Assembly (NCBI GenBank): GCA_030066905.1
Contig: JASJAR010000013.1
Span: 1-64,000, forward strand
From: Paracoccaceae bacterium
Lineage (GTDB): Bacteria; Pseudomonadota; Alphaproteobacteria; Rhodobacterales; Rhodobacteraceae
Direction: 5' to 3'
Length of the DNA: 64,000 nucleotides
A program made the position numbers and the translations under genes. Below, piece by piece: positions 43,573 to 54,262 of the stretch. The notes below the pieces were generated by a model, which saw nothing but the letters and a program-made list of their open reading frames with translations, searched no databases and had not been told where the DNA came from. The stretch's first letter is position 1; every line of letters begins with the position of its first letter.

Positions 43573-44781
43573 ATGCTCTGGGAAACGATCAAGCTCGCGG
43601 TCCAGGCGATCTTCCGAAATGCGCTGCGCTCGTTCCTCACCGTCCTCGGGATCGTCATTGGCGTCGCGGCGGTGATCGCGATGGTCATCGTCGGCCAGGG
43701 CTCGGCTCAGCAGGTGACATCGGATGTCGAGAAACTCGGCAGCAACGTTCTGATGGTGATGCCCGGCCAGGACGCCTTCGAGGGTGGGCCCGGCACCACC
43801 GACCCGCCATTCTCGCTGGCCGACAACAATGCCGTCGAGCGCGAGTTGAGCTTCGTCGACATTGCCGCCCCCATCGCGGCGAGCCGCGCCCGGGTCGTCT
43901 TCGGCAACGAGAACCGGCGCACCGACATCGTCGGCACCGACAACCGCTACTTTGCCGCCGCCGATTGGGAGATCGAGCGGGGCCGCGTCTTCGAACCCTC
44001 AGAAATCCAGTCGGGCCGCCCGGTCTGCGTGCTCGGCGAAACCGTGCGCGACAGCCTTTTCGGCAACGCCAACCCCATCGGCGAGACCGTCCGGATCAAG
44101 GCCTTGTCCTGCACCGTCATCGGCCATGTGAAGTCGAAGGGGGCATCGACCTTCGGCAGCGATCAGGACGATTTCGTGCTGATGCCCCTCAAGACCTTCC
44201 AGCGCCGTATCGCCGGCAACCCCGACGTCACCATGATGTATCTGTCGATCAGCGACCGGATCGAGGCCGCCCGCGCCCAGGAGGGCCTCGAACGCTTCCT
44301 GCGCGATCTCAGACGGATCGGCCCCCGGGAGGACGACGATTTCACCGTTATGGACATGAAGCAGATCGCCACCATGCTCACCGGCATCACCGACGTTCTG
44401 ACCGGGCTTCTCTCGGCGGTGGCCGCCGTCAGCCTGATCGTCGGCGGGATCGGGATCATGAACATCATGCTGGTCTCGGTCACCGAGCGCACCCGGGAGA
44501 TCGGCATTCGCCTCGCCATCGGCGCCCAGGCCCGCCAGGTGATGACCCAGTTTCTGATCGAGGCCATCGTTCTGTCGCTCATCGGCGGGCTGATCGGCGT
44601 GGTGCTGGGCCTCGCCCTCGCCGTGCTGGGGTCGAACGCGCTCAACGTCCCCTTCACGCCGGATATCGGCATCGTGCTGCTGGCGTTTGCCTTCTCGGCC
44701 GCAGTCGGCGTCGTGTTCGGTTTCTTTCCGGCCCGCCGTGCGGCAAGAATGGACCCGATTGAGGCGTTGCGCCGGGAATAA
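43573..44781 (+). CDS. MacB-like ABC transporter permease
   Basis: A 402-aa membrane protein with the MacB layout: one N-terminal helix (LRSFLTVLGIVIGVAAVIAM), a ~220-aa periplasmic MacB_PCD domain, and three C-terminal helices (SLIVGGIGIMNIMLVSVTER, FLIEAIVLSLIGGLIGVVLG, and the last ~360-385). TEIGIR-type TREIGIRLAIGAQARQVM is conserved. Mechanotransmission exporter component; substrate unknown. Confidence 0.93.
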   Translation: MLWETIKLAVQAIFRNALRSFLTVLGIVIGVAAVIAMVIVGQGSAQQVTSDVEKLGSNVLMVMPGQDAFEGGPGTTDPPFSLADNNAVERELSFVDIAAPIAASRARVVFGNENRRTDIVGTDNRYFAAADWEIERGRVFEPSEIQSGRPVCVLGETVRDSLFGNANPIGETVRIKALSCTVIGHVKSKGASTFGSDQDDFVLMPLKTFQRRIAGNPDVTMMYLSISDRIEAARAQEGLERFLRDLRRIGPREDDDFTVMDMKQIATMLTGITDVLTGLLSAVAAVSLIVGGIGIMNIMLVSVTERTREIGIRLAIGAQARQVMTQFLIEAIVLSLIGGLIGVVLGLALAVLGSNALNVPFTPDIGIVLLAFAFSAAVGVVFGFFPARRAARMDPIEALRRE

Positions 44782-44796
44782 CGTATCAGGCCGAAC

Positions 44797-46347
44797 ATGT
44801 CCGAGGTCACCGACACCCCCCAGGTCTTCGAGGCGCTGCTCGAGGCGGCCACCGACGCCATCGTCATTTCCGACGCCGACGGCACGATCCTCGAAGCCAA
44901 CCGGTCGGCCCACGAAGTCTTCGGCTACGAGCCGGGCATACTGATCGGCCGTTCGGTGAACACCCTGATGCCGGACGAGGTCGGCGACCGCCATGGCGGG
45001 TTCATGTCGGCCTATCTCGAAACCGGAGAGACCGAGATTATCGGCGTCGGCCGCGATCTCGACGGCGTCCGCGCGGACGGCAGCCGGTTCCCGCTGCACC
45101 TTGCCATCGGCCACGCGCGGATCGACGGGCGCGACATGTTCGTCGGCATTCTGCACGACCTCTCCATCCGCCGCCGGGTCGAGGCCGCCCTCGAACAATC
45201 CCGCAGGATGGAGGCCCTCGGCCGACTGACCGGCGGGGTCGCGCATGATTTCAACAACCTTCTGACAATCATCACCGGCAATCTCGAACTTCTCGACACC
45301 GCCGCCGGGGAGGCCGACACCCGCGACATCGTCGCCGACGCGCTCGAAGCGGCGCAACTCGGTTCGGCGCTCACCGCCCAGCTTCTCGCCTTCGCCCGGC
45401 GCGGGGTGCTGATGCCCGAAGTGTTCGACGTCAGCGACAATATCGACGCGATGCTCGGCATGTTGCGGCGCACCCTCGGCGACGACGTCGACCTCGTCAC
45501 CGACCTTGCCACCGAGATCTGGCCCATCGAAGCCGATCCCACCCATTTCCAGACCTCGATCCTCAACCTCGTCGTCAACGCCAAAAGTGCCATGCCCGAG
45601 GGCGGACAGATGCGCATCGAGACCCGCAATGTCAGCGTGGACGACGCCTATATCGCCCAGGAGATCGACATTCTCCCCGGCGATTACGTGCGTATCTCGA
45701 TCTCCGACAACGGCAGCGGCATGTCCGAAGAAACCCGCAAACGGGCCTTCGAGCCGTTCTTCTCCACCAAGCCCGAGGCGCAGGGCACGGGGCTTGGCCT
45801 GTCGCTGGTCTACGGCTTCGTGCGCCAGTCCCACGGCCATGTGACGCTTTACAGCGAGGAGGGTCAGGGCACGACCTTCAGCCTCTACTTCCCCCGCCAC
45901 CTGCCCGAGGACGAGACCGCTCCCGAAGACGACGCGCCACCCGTCGATGCGCCGTCTTCGGGCAATGGCGAGTTGATCCTCGTCGTCGAGGACAATCCGG
46001 CCGTCCGCGACCTTTCGGTCAAGCGGCTCGCTTCCCTTGGCTACAAGGTCGTTGCCGCCAACGACGCCGACGCCGCCCTCGCGCTCCTGAAGGAGAACCG
46101 CGATATCCGCGCGCTCTTCACCGATATCGTCATGCCCGGGTCGATCACCGGATACGAACTCGCCCAGAAGACCCGCGCGGCCTACCCCCATGTCGGCATT
46201 CTCCTGACGACGGCTTACGCGGGCGAACTGATCGATCAGGCCGGGGCGCTCCAGGCCGGGTTCCGCCTCCTCCGCAAACCTTACCGCCAGCGCGACCTCC
46301 AGCGTCAGTTGTCCCAAGTGATCCGCACCGGTCCGTCGCGGCGCTGA
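44797..46347 (+). CDS. FixL-like PAS hybrid histidine kinase with C-terminal receiver
   Basis: A 516-aa soluble sensor. The PAS domain (~10-125) has IVISDADGTILEANRSAHEV, FGYEPGILIGRSVNTLMPDE and ETGETEIIGVGRDLDG, very like FixL. In FixL the heme-ligating His sits just before IIG; here that position is Glu80, so heme binding in the FixL manner is unlikely. His150 (GGVAHDFNNLL) is the phosphorylation site, the ATPase domain is ~250-365, and the receiver (~390-510) has Asp443. Translated 15 nt after the MacB permease. Confidence 0.9.
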   Translation: MSEVTDTPQVFEALLEAATDAIVISDADGTILEANRSAHEVFGYEPGILIGRSVNTLMPDEVGDRHGGFMSAYLETGETEIIGVGRDLDGVRADGSRFPLHLAIGHARIDGRDMFVGILHDLSIRRRVEAALEQSRRMEALGRLTGGVAHDFNNLLTIITGNLELLDTAAGEADTRDIVADALEAAQLGSALTAQLLAFARRGVLMPEVFDVSDNIDAMLGMLRRTLGDDVDLVTDLATEIWPIEADPTHFQTSILNLVVNAKSAMPEGGQMRIETRNVSVDDAYIAQEIDILPGDYVRISISDNGSGMSEETRKRAFEPFFSTKPEAQGTGLGLSLVYGFVRQSHGHVTLYSEEGQGTTFSLYFPRHLPEDETAPEDDAPPVDAPSSGNGELILVVEDNPAVRDLSVKRLASLGYKVVAANDADAALALLKENRDIRALFTDIVMPGSITGYELAQKTRAAYPHVGILLTTAYAGELIDQAGALQAGFRLLRKPYRQRDLQRQLSQVIRTGPSRR

Positions 46348-46360
46348 CCGCTCCCTCAGC

Positions 46361-46440
46361 CCGTCCCGAACCTGATCCGGGGGGGCCTCGACGAACGGCG
46401 CGCCCGGGCGGCTCGGGGCCCCGGATCAAGTCCGGCGCGG
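46361..46440 (-). repeat. REP-like palindrome (copy d, degenerate)
   Basis: Read on the minus strand, GCCGGACTTGATCCGGGGCC (around 46421-46440) and GCCCCCCCGGATCAGGTTCG (around 46368-46388) give two facing arms separated by a GC-rich centre, as in the family at 55031-55110 but degenerate. It lies between the convergent kinase and response regulator genes. Confidence 0.5.
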
Positions 46441-46500
46441 TCGTCCATAGTGCCCCGGCGTCGCTCCTCGCGTCAGCCCGGAGCCCGTCGGCCCGGCACC

Positions 46501-47256
46501 TTACCCGGCCTTGGCCGACAGCCCCGCCTCCGACACGGGCGCGGTGAACATATACCCGACCCCCCGCACCGTCTTGATGAGTTGCGGCGCCTCGGGGTCG
46601 CGCTCGATCTTCTTTCGGAGCCGCGCCACCTTGTTGTCGATGGTCCGGTCGAGCGGAGACCATTCCGCCCCGCCCAGAAGCGTCATGATCCGGTCGCGGG
46701 TCAGTGCGCGTTTGGGATGGCGCAGAAACACCATCAGAAGCTCGGTATCCCCGGTCGTCAGCGGCACCGGAACGCCGTCCCGGTCCCAGGTTTCAAGCGT
46801 GCCGGGTTCGACGACCATTCCGTCGAACTCGAGCCTTTCCTCGGTCGTCCCCGCCGCGCAGGCCGGGCGCGGCCCCGCCGCCGCCTGGGCCTCGGCCCGG
46901 CGCAATTGGGCCCGAACCCGGGCGGCGAGTTCGCGCACGTGAAAGGGCTTGGTGATGTAATCGTCGGCCCCGAGCTCGAGCCCCACCACCCGGTCGATGA
47001 CATCCGACCGTGCGCTTACCATGATAATCGGGATGCCCGAACGCTGCCGGAGGTTGCGCGCGATCACGAGCCCGCTTTCGCCGCCGAGCGATACATCGAG
47101 CGTCACAAGGCTGATCTCCCCGCCTGCCAGAGCGGCGCTGACCTCCGCTTCGGTCTCGGCCTCGACCACGCCAAAGCCCTCCGCTTCCAGGCAACGGCGC
47201 AACAGACGCCGCATCTTGGAATCGTCGTCGACAATCAGAATGCGCTTCTGCGTCAT
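46501..47256 (-). CDS. OmpR-type response regulator
   Basis: A 251-aa regulator; ATG at 47256 (MTQKRILIVDDDSKMRRLLR) chosen over an Ala-rich upstream extension. The receiver has phospho-Asp54 (TLDVSLGGESG) and ends GADDYITKPFHVRELAARVR. The winged-helix domain (~150-240) has LTTGDTELLMVFLRHPKRAL and VDNK-type IDNKVARLRKKIE. It is divergent from the FixK-like gene and convergent with the hybrid kinase, its plausible partner. Confidence 0.92.
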   Translation of the reverse strand: MTQKRILIVDDDSKMRRLLRRCLEAEGFGVVEAETEAEVSAALAGGEISLVTLDVSLGGESGLVIARNLRQRSGIPIIMVSARSDVIDRVVGLELGADDYITKPFHVRELAARVRAQLRRAEAQAAAGPRPACAAGTTEERLEFDGMVVEPGTLETWDRDGVPVPLTTGDTELLMVFLRHPKRALTRDRIMTLLGGAEWSPLDRTIDNKVARLRKKIERDPEAPQLIKTVRGVGYMFTAPVSEAGLSAKAG

Positions 47257-47396
47257 GGCGCCAGCCTCCGCGTCAGCCGCGCGCGGGCTCACCCGCCCGT
47301 CCGACGTTACAATCGGTTACATAACTATACAGAAACGCCGATACGGGGGATACCGATATCGGCCAAGTCTACGCTCTCAATCTGGGAGGGCGAAAG

Positions 47397-48080
47397 ATGT
47401 ACGTGACGTTGCCAGACAATTTCACGGCGGATGCGAGCATTTCGGTCGAGGCGCCGAAGATCAGACCGGACGCCAGTTTGCGCGCCATGCGCAAGATCGC
47501 CGACGGGGAGGCGCTGTTCTTCGAAGGCGACGACGCGGCACAGATTTACGAAGTCGTCACCGGTGTCGTGCGCCTCAGCCGGGTCACCCGCGGCGGGCGG
47601 CGCCAGGTCATCGCCTTCGGCTTTCCCGGTGACGTGCTCGGATTTCCGGTCGGCGGCCGCTACCACACCGATTGCGACGTGCTTCAGGCCGGAACGGTCG
47701 TGACCTATCCGGTCCGCGTGCTCGACGCCTGCACCGATGCCCCCGAACTCCACCGCTACCTCGTCCGCGCGGCAATGTCGGAACTCGGCGGGATGCAGGA
47801 CCATTTCATGGTGCTGGGCCGGAAATGCGCCAGCGAGCGGATCGCGGCCTTCCTCAGCGTCCTGGCCGCGCGCACCGGCACGCCCTGCCCCGAAGGCACC
47901 CGGGTCCGGCTGCCGATGTTCCGCTCGGACATCGCCGATTTTCTTGGCCTCAGCAGCGAAACCATCAGCCGGACCTTCACCCGGCTCCGCGAGGACGGGG
48001 TCATCGATCTCATCACGACGAAGGACATCCTCGTGCGCGACGCGGCCGCGCTTCGGGCGCTGTCGGAAACCGAGGGATAG
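47397..48080 (+). CDS. FixK-like Crp/Fnr family transcriptional regulator
   Basis: A 227-aa regulator. The cNMP-type sensor domain is ~25-145 (IYEVVTGVVRLSRVTRGGRR), followed by the helix-turn-helix FRSDIADFLGLSSETISRTF. Glu188, Ser191 and Arg192 (ETISR) are the FNR/FixK residues that read TTGA half-sites. The N-terminus lacks the FNR Cys cluster (Cys only at 93, 112, 144 and 164), so it is FixK-like rather than an oxygen-sensing FNR. It sits centrally in the island and is the best candidate to bind the six dyads found there. Confidence 0.9.
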   Translation: MYVTLPDNFTADASISVEAPKIRPDASLRAMRKIADGEALFFEGDDAAQIYEVVTGVVRLSRVTRGGRRQVIAFGFPGDVLGFPVGGRYHTDCDVLQAGTVVTYPVRVLDACTDAPELHRYLVRAAMSELGGMQDHFMVLGRKCASERIAAFLSVLAARTGTPCPEGTRVRLPMFRSDIADFLGLSSETISRTFTRLREDGVIDLITTKDILVRDAAALRALSETEG

Positions 48081-48309
48081 GCCGGGACGAGCGCACTGGG
48101 CCGCGCCATCGGCAGGCCGCGCGGCGGCGATCCGGACTCATGTCGGCGCGCTTTACGGTGGCAGAGCTGAAAACAGATCGGAGAGATGCGCCTATGTCAG
48201 CCCAATCGCCGGAGCGGTGGGGCGGCCCGGCGAAAGCGCGGCGGCCTGGCGGCCGTGGCCCGCGCCAATGCACAGTACCGACGTCCCCAAACGGCCATCA
48301 GCGACCCAC
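48081..48309. other. non-coding stretch after the FixK-like gene
   Basis: About 230 nt without a credible gene, continuing into REP copy e. A 60-codon frame from ATG 48140 (MSARFTVAELKTDRRDAPMS) has GGAG internally but ends in the repeat and turns Arg/Pro-rich, so it was not accepted. No clear terminator was found. Confidence 0.4.
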
Positions 48310-48385
48310 GCCCCGGACCTGATCCGGCGCCCCGATCCACCGGAGTACCGGGCCTATCGAGGTCCCGGGTCAAGCCCGGGACGGG
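48310..48385 (-). repeat. REP-like composite palindrome (copy e, full length, inverted)
   Basis: Reads on the minus strand as GTCCCGGGCTTGACCCGGGA, CCTCGATAGGCC, ACTCCGGTGGATCGGGGC, then an arm with GGATCAGGTCCGGGG. By hand it differs from copy f (55031-55110) at only about five of ~70 positions, in the opposite orientation. The two copies bracket 48.4-55.0 kb. Confidence 0.75.
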
Positions 48386-48415
48386 CGCGTCTTCAGATCG
48401 GTCCGAGATTGCCCC

Positions 48416-48847
48416 TCAGGGCACCGGCCAGAGCCCGCGGATCGCCTCGGGCATGCAGGCCCGCACATCCTCGACCTCGCCCCGCGATATCCGGCTGTTG
48501 AGAAGCTGAAACACCGCCGTGATGTCCCGCGGGCCGCGGTATTCGACGACATCGGCAACGTCAGTCTCGATCTTGAGGATGAACCGGGCCAGATCGCGGT
48601 CGCGGCTGGGGGTGCGCGCCGGCTGCCAGCCTTCGAAAAACATCCCCCGGATCAAAAGCGGCATCTGCGCGGCAAGCTGGGCCGCTTCGGCCGGGTTCAG
48701 ATGGTCGCGCACCGAGGCCAGCGTCGTGCGCATCAGCCGCAAAGCGTCCCGCGAACTCGTCCAGCCGAGCCGATCCTTCAGCTCGTTGATCCATTCGTGG
48801 GTCAGTTGCACCGTGTGATCGAGAACCTCCAAACCCTGGGCTGACAT
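48416..48847 (-). CDS. DUF2267 domain protein
   Basis: A 143-aa soluble helical protein. LDHTVQLTHEWINELKDRLG, DALRLMRTTLASVRDHLNPA, EAAQLAAQMPLLIRGMFFEG and W are the DUF2267 signature blocks. The family is often found with small heat-shock, universal-stress or anaerobiosis genes; its biochemistry is unknown. Single gene, with its own FixK-type promoter 43 nt upstream. Confidence 0.88.
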   Translation of the reverse strand: MSAQGLEVLDHTVQLTHEWINELKDRLGWTSSRDALRLMRTTLASVRDHLNPAEAAQLAAQMPLLIRGMFFEGWQPARTPSRDRDLARFILKIETDVADVVEYRGPRDITAVFQLLNSRISRGEVEDVRACMPEAIRGLWPVP

Positions 48848-48889
48848 CGAACCCTCCCCTCGCCGTTATTGGTCGCACGCCCCGCGTTC

Positions 48890-48931
48890 AGCTTAGTCCA
48901 CCCCGCCAGACGGCAGGCTGACCGATGTCAG
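48890..48931 (-). promoter_or_regulatory. FixK/FNR-type promoter of the DUF2267 gene
   Basis: Minus-strand CTGAC-ATCG-GTCAG (48931-48918) is a perfect dyad, followed 22 nt later by TAAGCT (48895-48890). Predicted start ~48883, leaving a ~36-nt leader. The TGA in the left half is the stop codon of the upstream acyl carrier protein gene. Confidence 0.65.
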
Positions 48932-49173
48932 GCCAGCGCGCGGGAGAGATAGGCCACCGCCTTGTCGGCGGTCTCGATCTGCGGGTAGTCCGGCTCGGGG
49001 ATATCGATGCCGGTGCGGGCGTGAAGCGCGGTCACGAGGTTCAGCACATCCATCGAATCGAGCTCGAGATCGTCCTGGATATGGTCCCCGCCGCCCACGG
49101 TTCCAGGGTCGATATCCGGGGCGATGCGCGCCAGTTCTTCGAGAAACAGCGCGCGAATGTCATCGTCGGTCAT
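48928..49173 (-). CDS. acyl carrier protein in dehydrogenase operon
   Basis: An 81-aa acidic four-helix carrier. DDLELDSMDVLNLVTALHAR contains Ser40 in the DSM motif, the 4'-phosphopantetheine attachment site; IDIPEPDYPQIETADKAVAY is the typical helix III region. It overlaps the E2 gene by 4 nt and is the last gene of the acsA-like/E1/E2 operon. An ACP tied to an E1-E2 complex is unusual and suggests an acyl group passed from lipoate to ACP, but this is inference. Confidence 0.9.
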   Translation of the reverse strand: MTDDDIRALFLEELARIAPDIDPGTVGGGDHIQDDLELDSMDVLNLVTALHARTGIDIPEPDYPQIETADKAVAYLSRALA

Positions 49174-50387
49174 AGGGTCTCCGGGCGTTGCAGAAGGTCG
49201 TCGAATTCGGTGAGGAAGCGCGCCGCCTGGCGGCCGTCGCTGACCCGGTGGTCGGCGGCGATGGTGATCGTGACGACCCGGCGCGGCACGACCGCGCCGC
49301 CGGCGACCCAGGGCCGCACCTGTGGCGCGCCGATGCCGACGAGGGCGACCTGGGGCGGAAAGATCACCCCGGTCATCGCCTCGGCCCCGCTCTCCCCGAG
49401 GCTCGAAATCGTGATCGTACCCTCGGTCATCTCCGAGCCCTTGAGCCGCCCTGCCCGGGCCCGGGTGACGAGATCGCGCATCGCCGCCATCGTGGCGTCG
49501 AGATCGAGCGCCAGCGCATCGATGATCGCCGGGGCCACGAGCCCTCCGCCCCTCAGCGCCACCGCGACCCCGGGATTGACCACGGGCGAGGCGTGAAACG
49601 CCCCGCCATCGAAATGGCCGTTCACGCTCGGCACGGCCTGCGCCGCCCGCGCCGCTGCCCGGACGAAAAGCGCGCCCATCAACAGGCGCTCTGCCGGCGG
49701 CCGGTCGGCATTGAGGGTGTCGAGATAGCCGGTTGCGGCTTCGAGATCGACGGTCTGCGCCAGATAGAAATGCGGAATGGTCTGTTTTGCACGGGTCATC
49801 GCCGCAGCGATGGCCTTGCGCATCTCTTCGAGCGGCGAGCCACGCGCCGGATCGGGCGCCAGCGCCTTGGCGGGCCGTGGCGCCGCCCCGGCCCCGTGGC
49901 GCTCGACATCGCCCAGAACGATCACACCGCCCGGGCCCGTACCCGCGATTTCGCCAAGGTCGAGCCCCAGCTCCTGCGCCCGCATCCGTGCCGCCGGCGA
50001 GGCCTGCCCGGCCTTCGATGGAGCGGCCCCAGGCGGCGCAGGCGCAGGCGCAGGCGCAGGCGCGGGCGCCGGTTCGGCCGCGACGGTTTCCGCAACCGCA
50101 GCGGTTGCTTCAATCCGTACGGCCGGCGGCGCTGTCGAAGGCGCCTCCTCCCCTTGCGACAGGATCACGGCAAGCGGCGCGCCCACCGGCAGTTCGGTGC
50201 CGATCTCGGCGGTGAGTTCCTCCACCACCCCGTCCTGAAAGACCTCGATCTCTATAGCGCCCTTCTGGGTCTCGACCACCGCCACGGTGTCTCCGCGCGC
50301 CACGTGGTCGCCCGGTGCCACCAGCCATTCGACGAGCGTGCCCGCCTCCATGTCCGAGCCGAGCGAGGGCATCGCGAAGACCCCCAT
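49170..50387 (-). CDS. 2-oxoacid dehydrogenase E2 component (dihydrolipoamide acyltransferase)
   Basis: A 405-aa E2. The lipoyl domain is residues 1-~78, with the lipoylated Lys42 in VETQKGAIEIE. Then comes an (AP)n flexible linker (~104-118), a peripheral-subunit-binding domain (~128-165, SPAARMRAQELGLDLGEIAG), and the catalytic domain (~190-405) ending ADHRVSDG, with the active-site His. One nt separates it from the fused E1. Together they decarboxylate a 2-oxoacid (pyruvate-like or acetoin-type) and transfer the acyl group. Confidence 0.93.
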   Translation of the reverse strand: MGVFAMPSLGSDMEAGTLVEWLVAPGDHVARGDTVAVVETQKGAIEIEVFQDGVVEELTAEIGTELPVGAPLAVILSQGEEAPSTAPPAVRIEATAAVAETVAAEPAPAPAPAPAPAPPGAAPSKAGQASPAARMRAQELGLDLGEIAGTGPGGVIVLGDVERHGAGAAPRPAKALAPDPARGSPLEEMRKAIAAAMTRAKQTIPHFYLAQTVDLEAATGYLDTLNADRPPAERLLMGALFVRAAARAAQAVPSVNGHFDGGAFHASPVVNPGVAVALRGGGLVAPAIIDALALDLDATMAAMRDLVTRARAGRLKGSEMTEGTITISSLGESGAEAMTGVIFPPQVALVGIGAPQVRPWVAGGAVVPRRVVTITIAADHRVSDGRQAARFLTEFDDLLQRPETL

Positions 50388-50388
50388 C

Positions 50389-52379
50389 TCAGGCCCCCAT
50401 CAGCGCCCGGGCGGCGGCGACGATGCTGTCGACCTGCGGGATCGCGGCGGCTTCGAGATGTTTGGGGTACGGGATCGGCACCTCGGCCGAACAGACCCGC
50501 CCCACCGGCGCATCGAGCGACCAGAGCGCCCCTTCCATGATCCGCGCCGAGATCTCAGCCGAGATCGACCCCGTCCGCCAGCCCTCGTCGACAATGAGCG
50601 CCCGCCGGGTCTTTTCCACCGAGGCGAGGATCGTCGCCTCGTCGAGCGGGCGCAGAACGCGCAGGTCCACGACCTCTGCCTTGATCCCATCGCCGCAGAG
50701 AATGTCGGCGGCCTCCATGCACTTATGAAGCGACCCGCCATAGGTGATGAGCGAAAGGTTCAGCCCCTCGCGCCGCACCGCTGCTTTCGAGATGTCCACC
50801 GGCCCCGCCGCCTCGTCGATCTCGCCGGCGCGGTTGTAGAGCATGACATTTTCGAAGATCAGCACCGGGTCGGGGTCCTGAAGGGCGGACCAGAGCATCC
50901 CGCGCGCATCTTCGAGGGTCGCCGGTGTGAGCACCTTCAGCCCCGGGATATGCGCATACCAGCCTTCGAGCGAATGGGAATGCTGGGCGGCGAGCTGTTT
51001 GCCCGCCCCCGTCGCCATCCGGATCACCAGCGGCACCCCGAACTGGCCCCCCGACATATGCCGGATCGTCGCGGCGGTGTTCATGATCTGATCGAGGGCG
51101 AGAAGCGAGAAGTTCACCGTCATCACCTCGACGATGGGGCGCATTCCGGCCGCCGCCGCCCCGATCCCGGCCCCGGTGAACCCGCTTTCCGAAAGCGGCG
51201 TGTCGCGGATGCGCGCCTCGCCGAACTCCTCCATGAGCCCCATCGAGACCGCGTAACACCCGCCATAGGCACCCACGTCCTCGCCCATCAGAAAAACCCG
51301 GTCATCGCGGAGCATCGCGTCCCGGAGCCCTTGCCGGATCGCCTCACGGTAGGTGGTCTTGACCGTACTGCCCGATGGCGTCGGCGCCGGCGGGTCCTCG
51401 GGCTGGGGGCCGAGCACATGTTTGGCAAGGTCCGCCACCGGCTCCCAGCTTCCGGCTTCAGCGAAGGCCACCGCCTCGGCGATCTCGGCGGCCGCCTCGG
51501 CCTCGATGGCCGCCACTTCGTCGTCATGGACTAGTCCGTTCTCCAGAAGCCAGCCCTGGAACCGCACGATCGGCCCCTTTTCGCGCCATTGGGCCACCTC
51601 CGCCTTGTCGCGGTAGAGCTGGGCGTCGAACATCGAATGGGCGCGGAACCGGTAGGTCCGGCATTCGAGGAACTCGGGCTTGCCGGTCTCACGGATGCGC
51701 TTGATCGCCTGACGGGCCGCGACTTCGACGTCGACGACGTTCATCCCGTCGACGACGCTCGCCTCGATCCCGTATGCGGCGGCCTTGGCGTGGATATCGG
51801 TCACCGCCTCGGTGCGCGCAAGCGCCGAGCCCATCGCGTAGCCGTTGTTTTCGCAGACGAAAAGCACCGGCAGGCCCCAGAGCGCGGCGAGGTTCAGCGT
51901 TTCGTGGAACTCGCCTTCGGCCACCGCGCCTTCGCCGAAGAAACAGGCGGTGACATGGGGCTTGCCCGCCATCCGGTCGGCGAGCGCCAGCCCGCCCGCA
52001 AGCGGCAGCCCGCCCCCGACGATGGCATTGCCGCCGTAGAAATTCGTCGCAGCGTCGAAAAGATGCATCGACCCGCCGCGCCCGCCCGAACACCCCTCCG
52101 CCTTGCCGAACATCTCGGCCATCACGCTCGTCATCGGCACCCCGCGCACCAGCGCATGGCCGTGCTCGCGATAGGTCGCCACCACCCGGTCATCGGCTCC
52201 CAGCACCGGAATCACCCCTGCGGCAATCGCCTCCTCGCCGTCGTAGAGATGCAGAAACCCCCGGATTTTCTCCTGGGTATAGGCCTCCGCGCAAGCCTCC
52301 TCGAAGGCGCGGATGCGGATCATCTGCCGCAACAGCCCCAGCACATGCGCCCGGTCGAGACGCGGTTTGTCGCTGACAT

Positions 52380-52383
<4 letters not shown>
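50389..52383 (-). CDS. fused 2-oxoacid dehydrogenase E1 alpha-beta protein
   Basis: A 664-aa single chain. E1-alpha spans ~1-325: [28 protein letters not shown], and the thiamine diphosphate motif [17 protein letters not shown] ending CENN (GEG instead of the common GDG). A Pro-rich linker (~326-342, [12 protein letters not shown]) leads to E1-beta ~343-664: [49 protein letters not shown] and [14 protein letters not shown]. The subunits are usually separate genes. ATG at 52383 chosen; the longer upstream frame is a shadow of the ligase gene. Confidence 0.93.
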
Positions 52384-54083
<1,700 letters not shown>

Positions 54084-54104
54084 GTCGCTCCTCCCTGGAA
54101 GGCC

Positions 54105-54145
54105 AGTATGAGGCCGGCCCCGGGGCTTCGGCTGACGGTCGTCAA
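54105..54145 (-). promoter_or_regulatory. FixK/FNR-type promoter of the ligase-E1-E2-ACP operon
   Basis: Minus-strand TTGAC-GACC-GTCAG (54145-54132) is the closest match in the window to the FixK consensus TTGAC-N4-GTCAA. The -10-like CATACT (54110-54105) follows after 21 nt. Predicted start ~54097 gives a 14-nt leader containing AGGGAGGAG. Confidence 0.65.
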
Positions 54146-54176
54146 GTCGCCGCCGATTTGGGCGTCTGCCCCCGCG

Positions 54177-54218
54177 TTGCGCATCGTCAGGCGCCGCGGC
54201 CACGGCCGGCGTTAGGAT
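54177..54218 (+). promoter_or_regulatory. FixK/FNR-type promoter of the divergent membrane protein gene
   Basis: TTGCG-CATC-GTCAG (54177-54190) followed 22 nt later by TAGGAT (54213-54218). Its left half has the same TTGCG form as the ATPase promoter box. Predicted start ~54225, leader ~38 nt with GGAAGG before the ATG. The divergent ligase operon has its own box 31 bp away. Confidence 0.6.
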
Positions 54219-54262
54219 CGCACGGGGCCCCACAAAGGGGGGCGCGGAAGGGACGACCCGCC

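Noticed and set aside
43999-46317. 772-aa minus-strand frame opposite macB and the hybrid kinase
   Set aside because: Shadow frame; no domain motifs, and both plus-strand genes are intact.
48140-48319. 60-codon frame after the FixK-like gene
   Set aside because: Turns Arg/Pro-rich and ends inside REP copy e; no good ribosome site.
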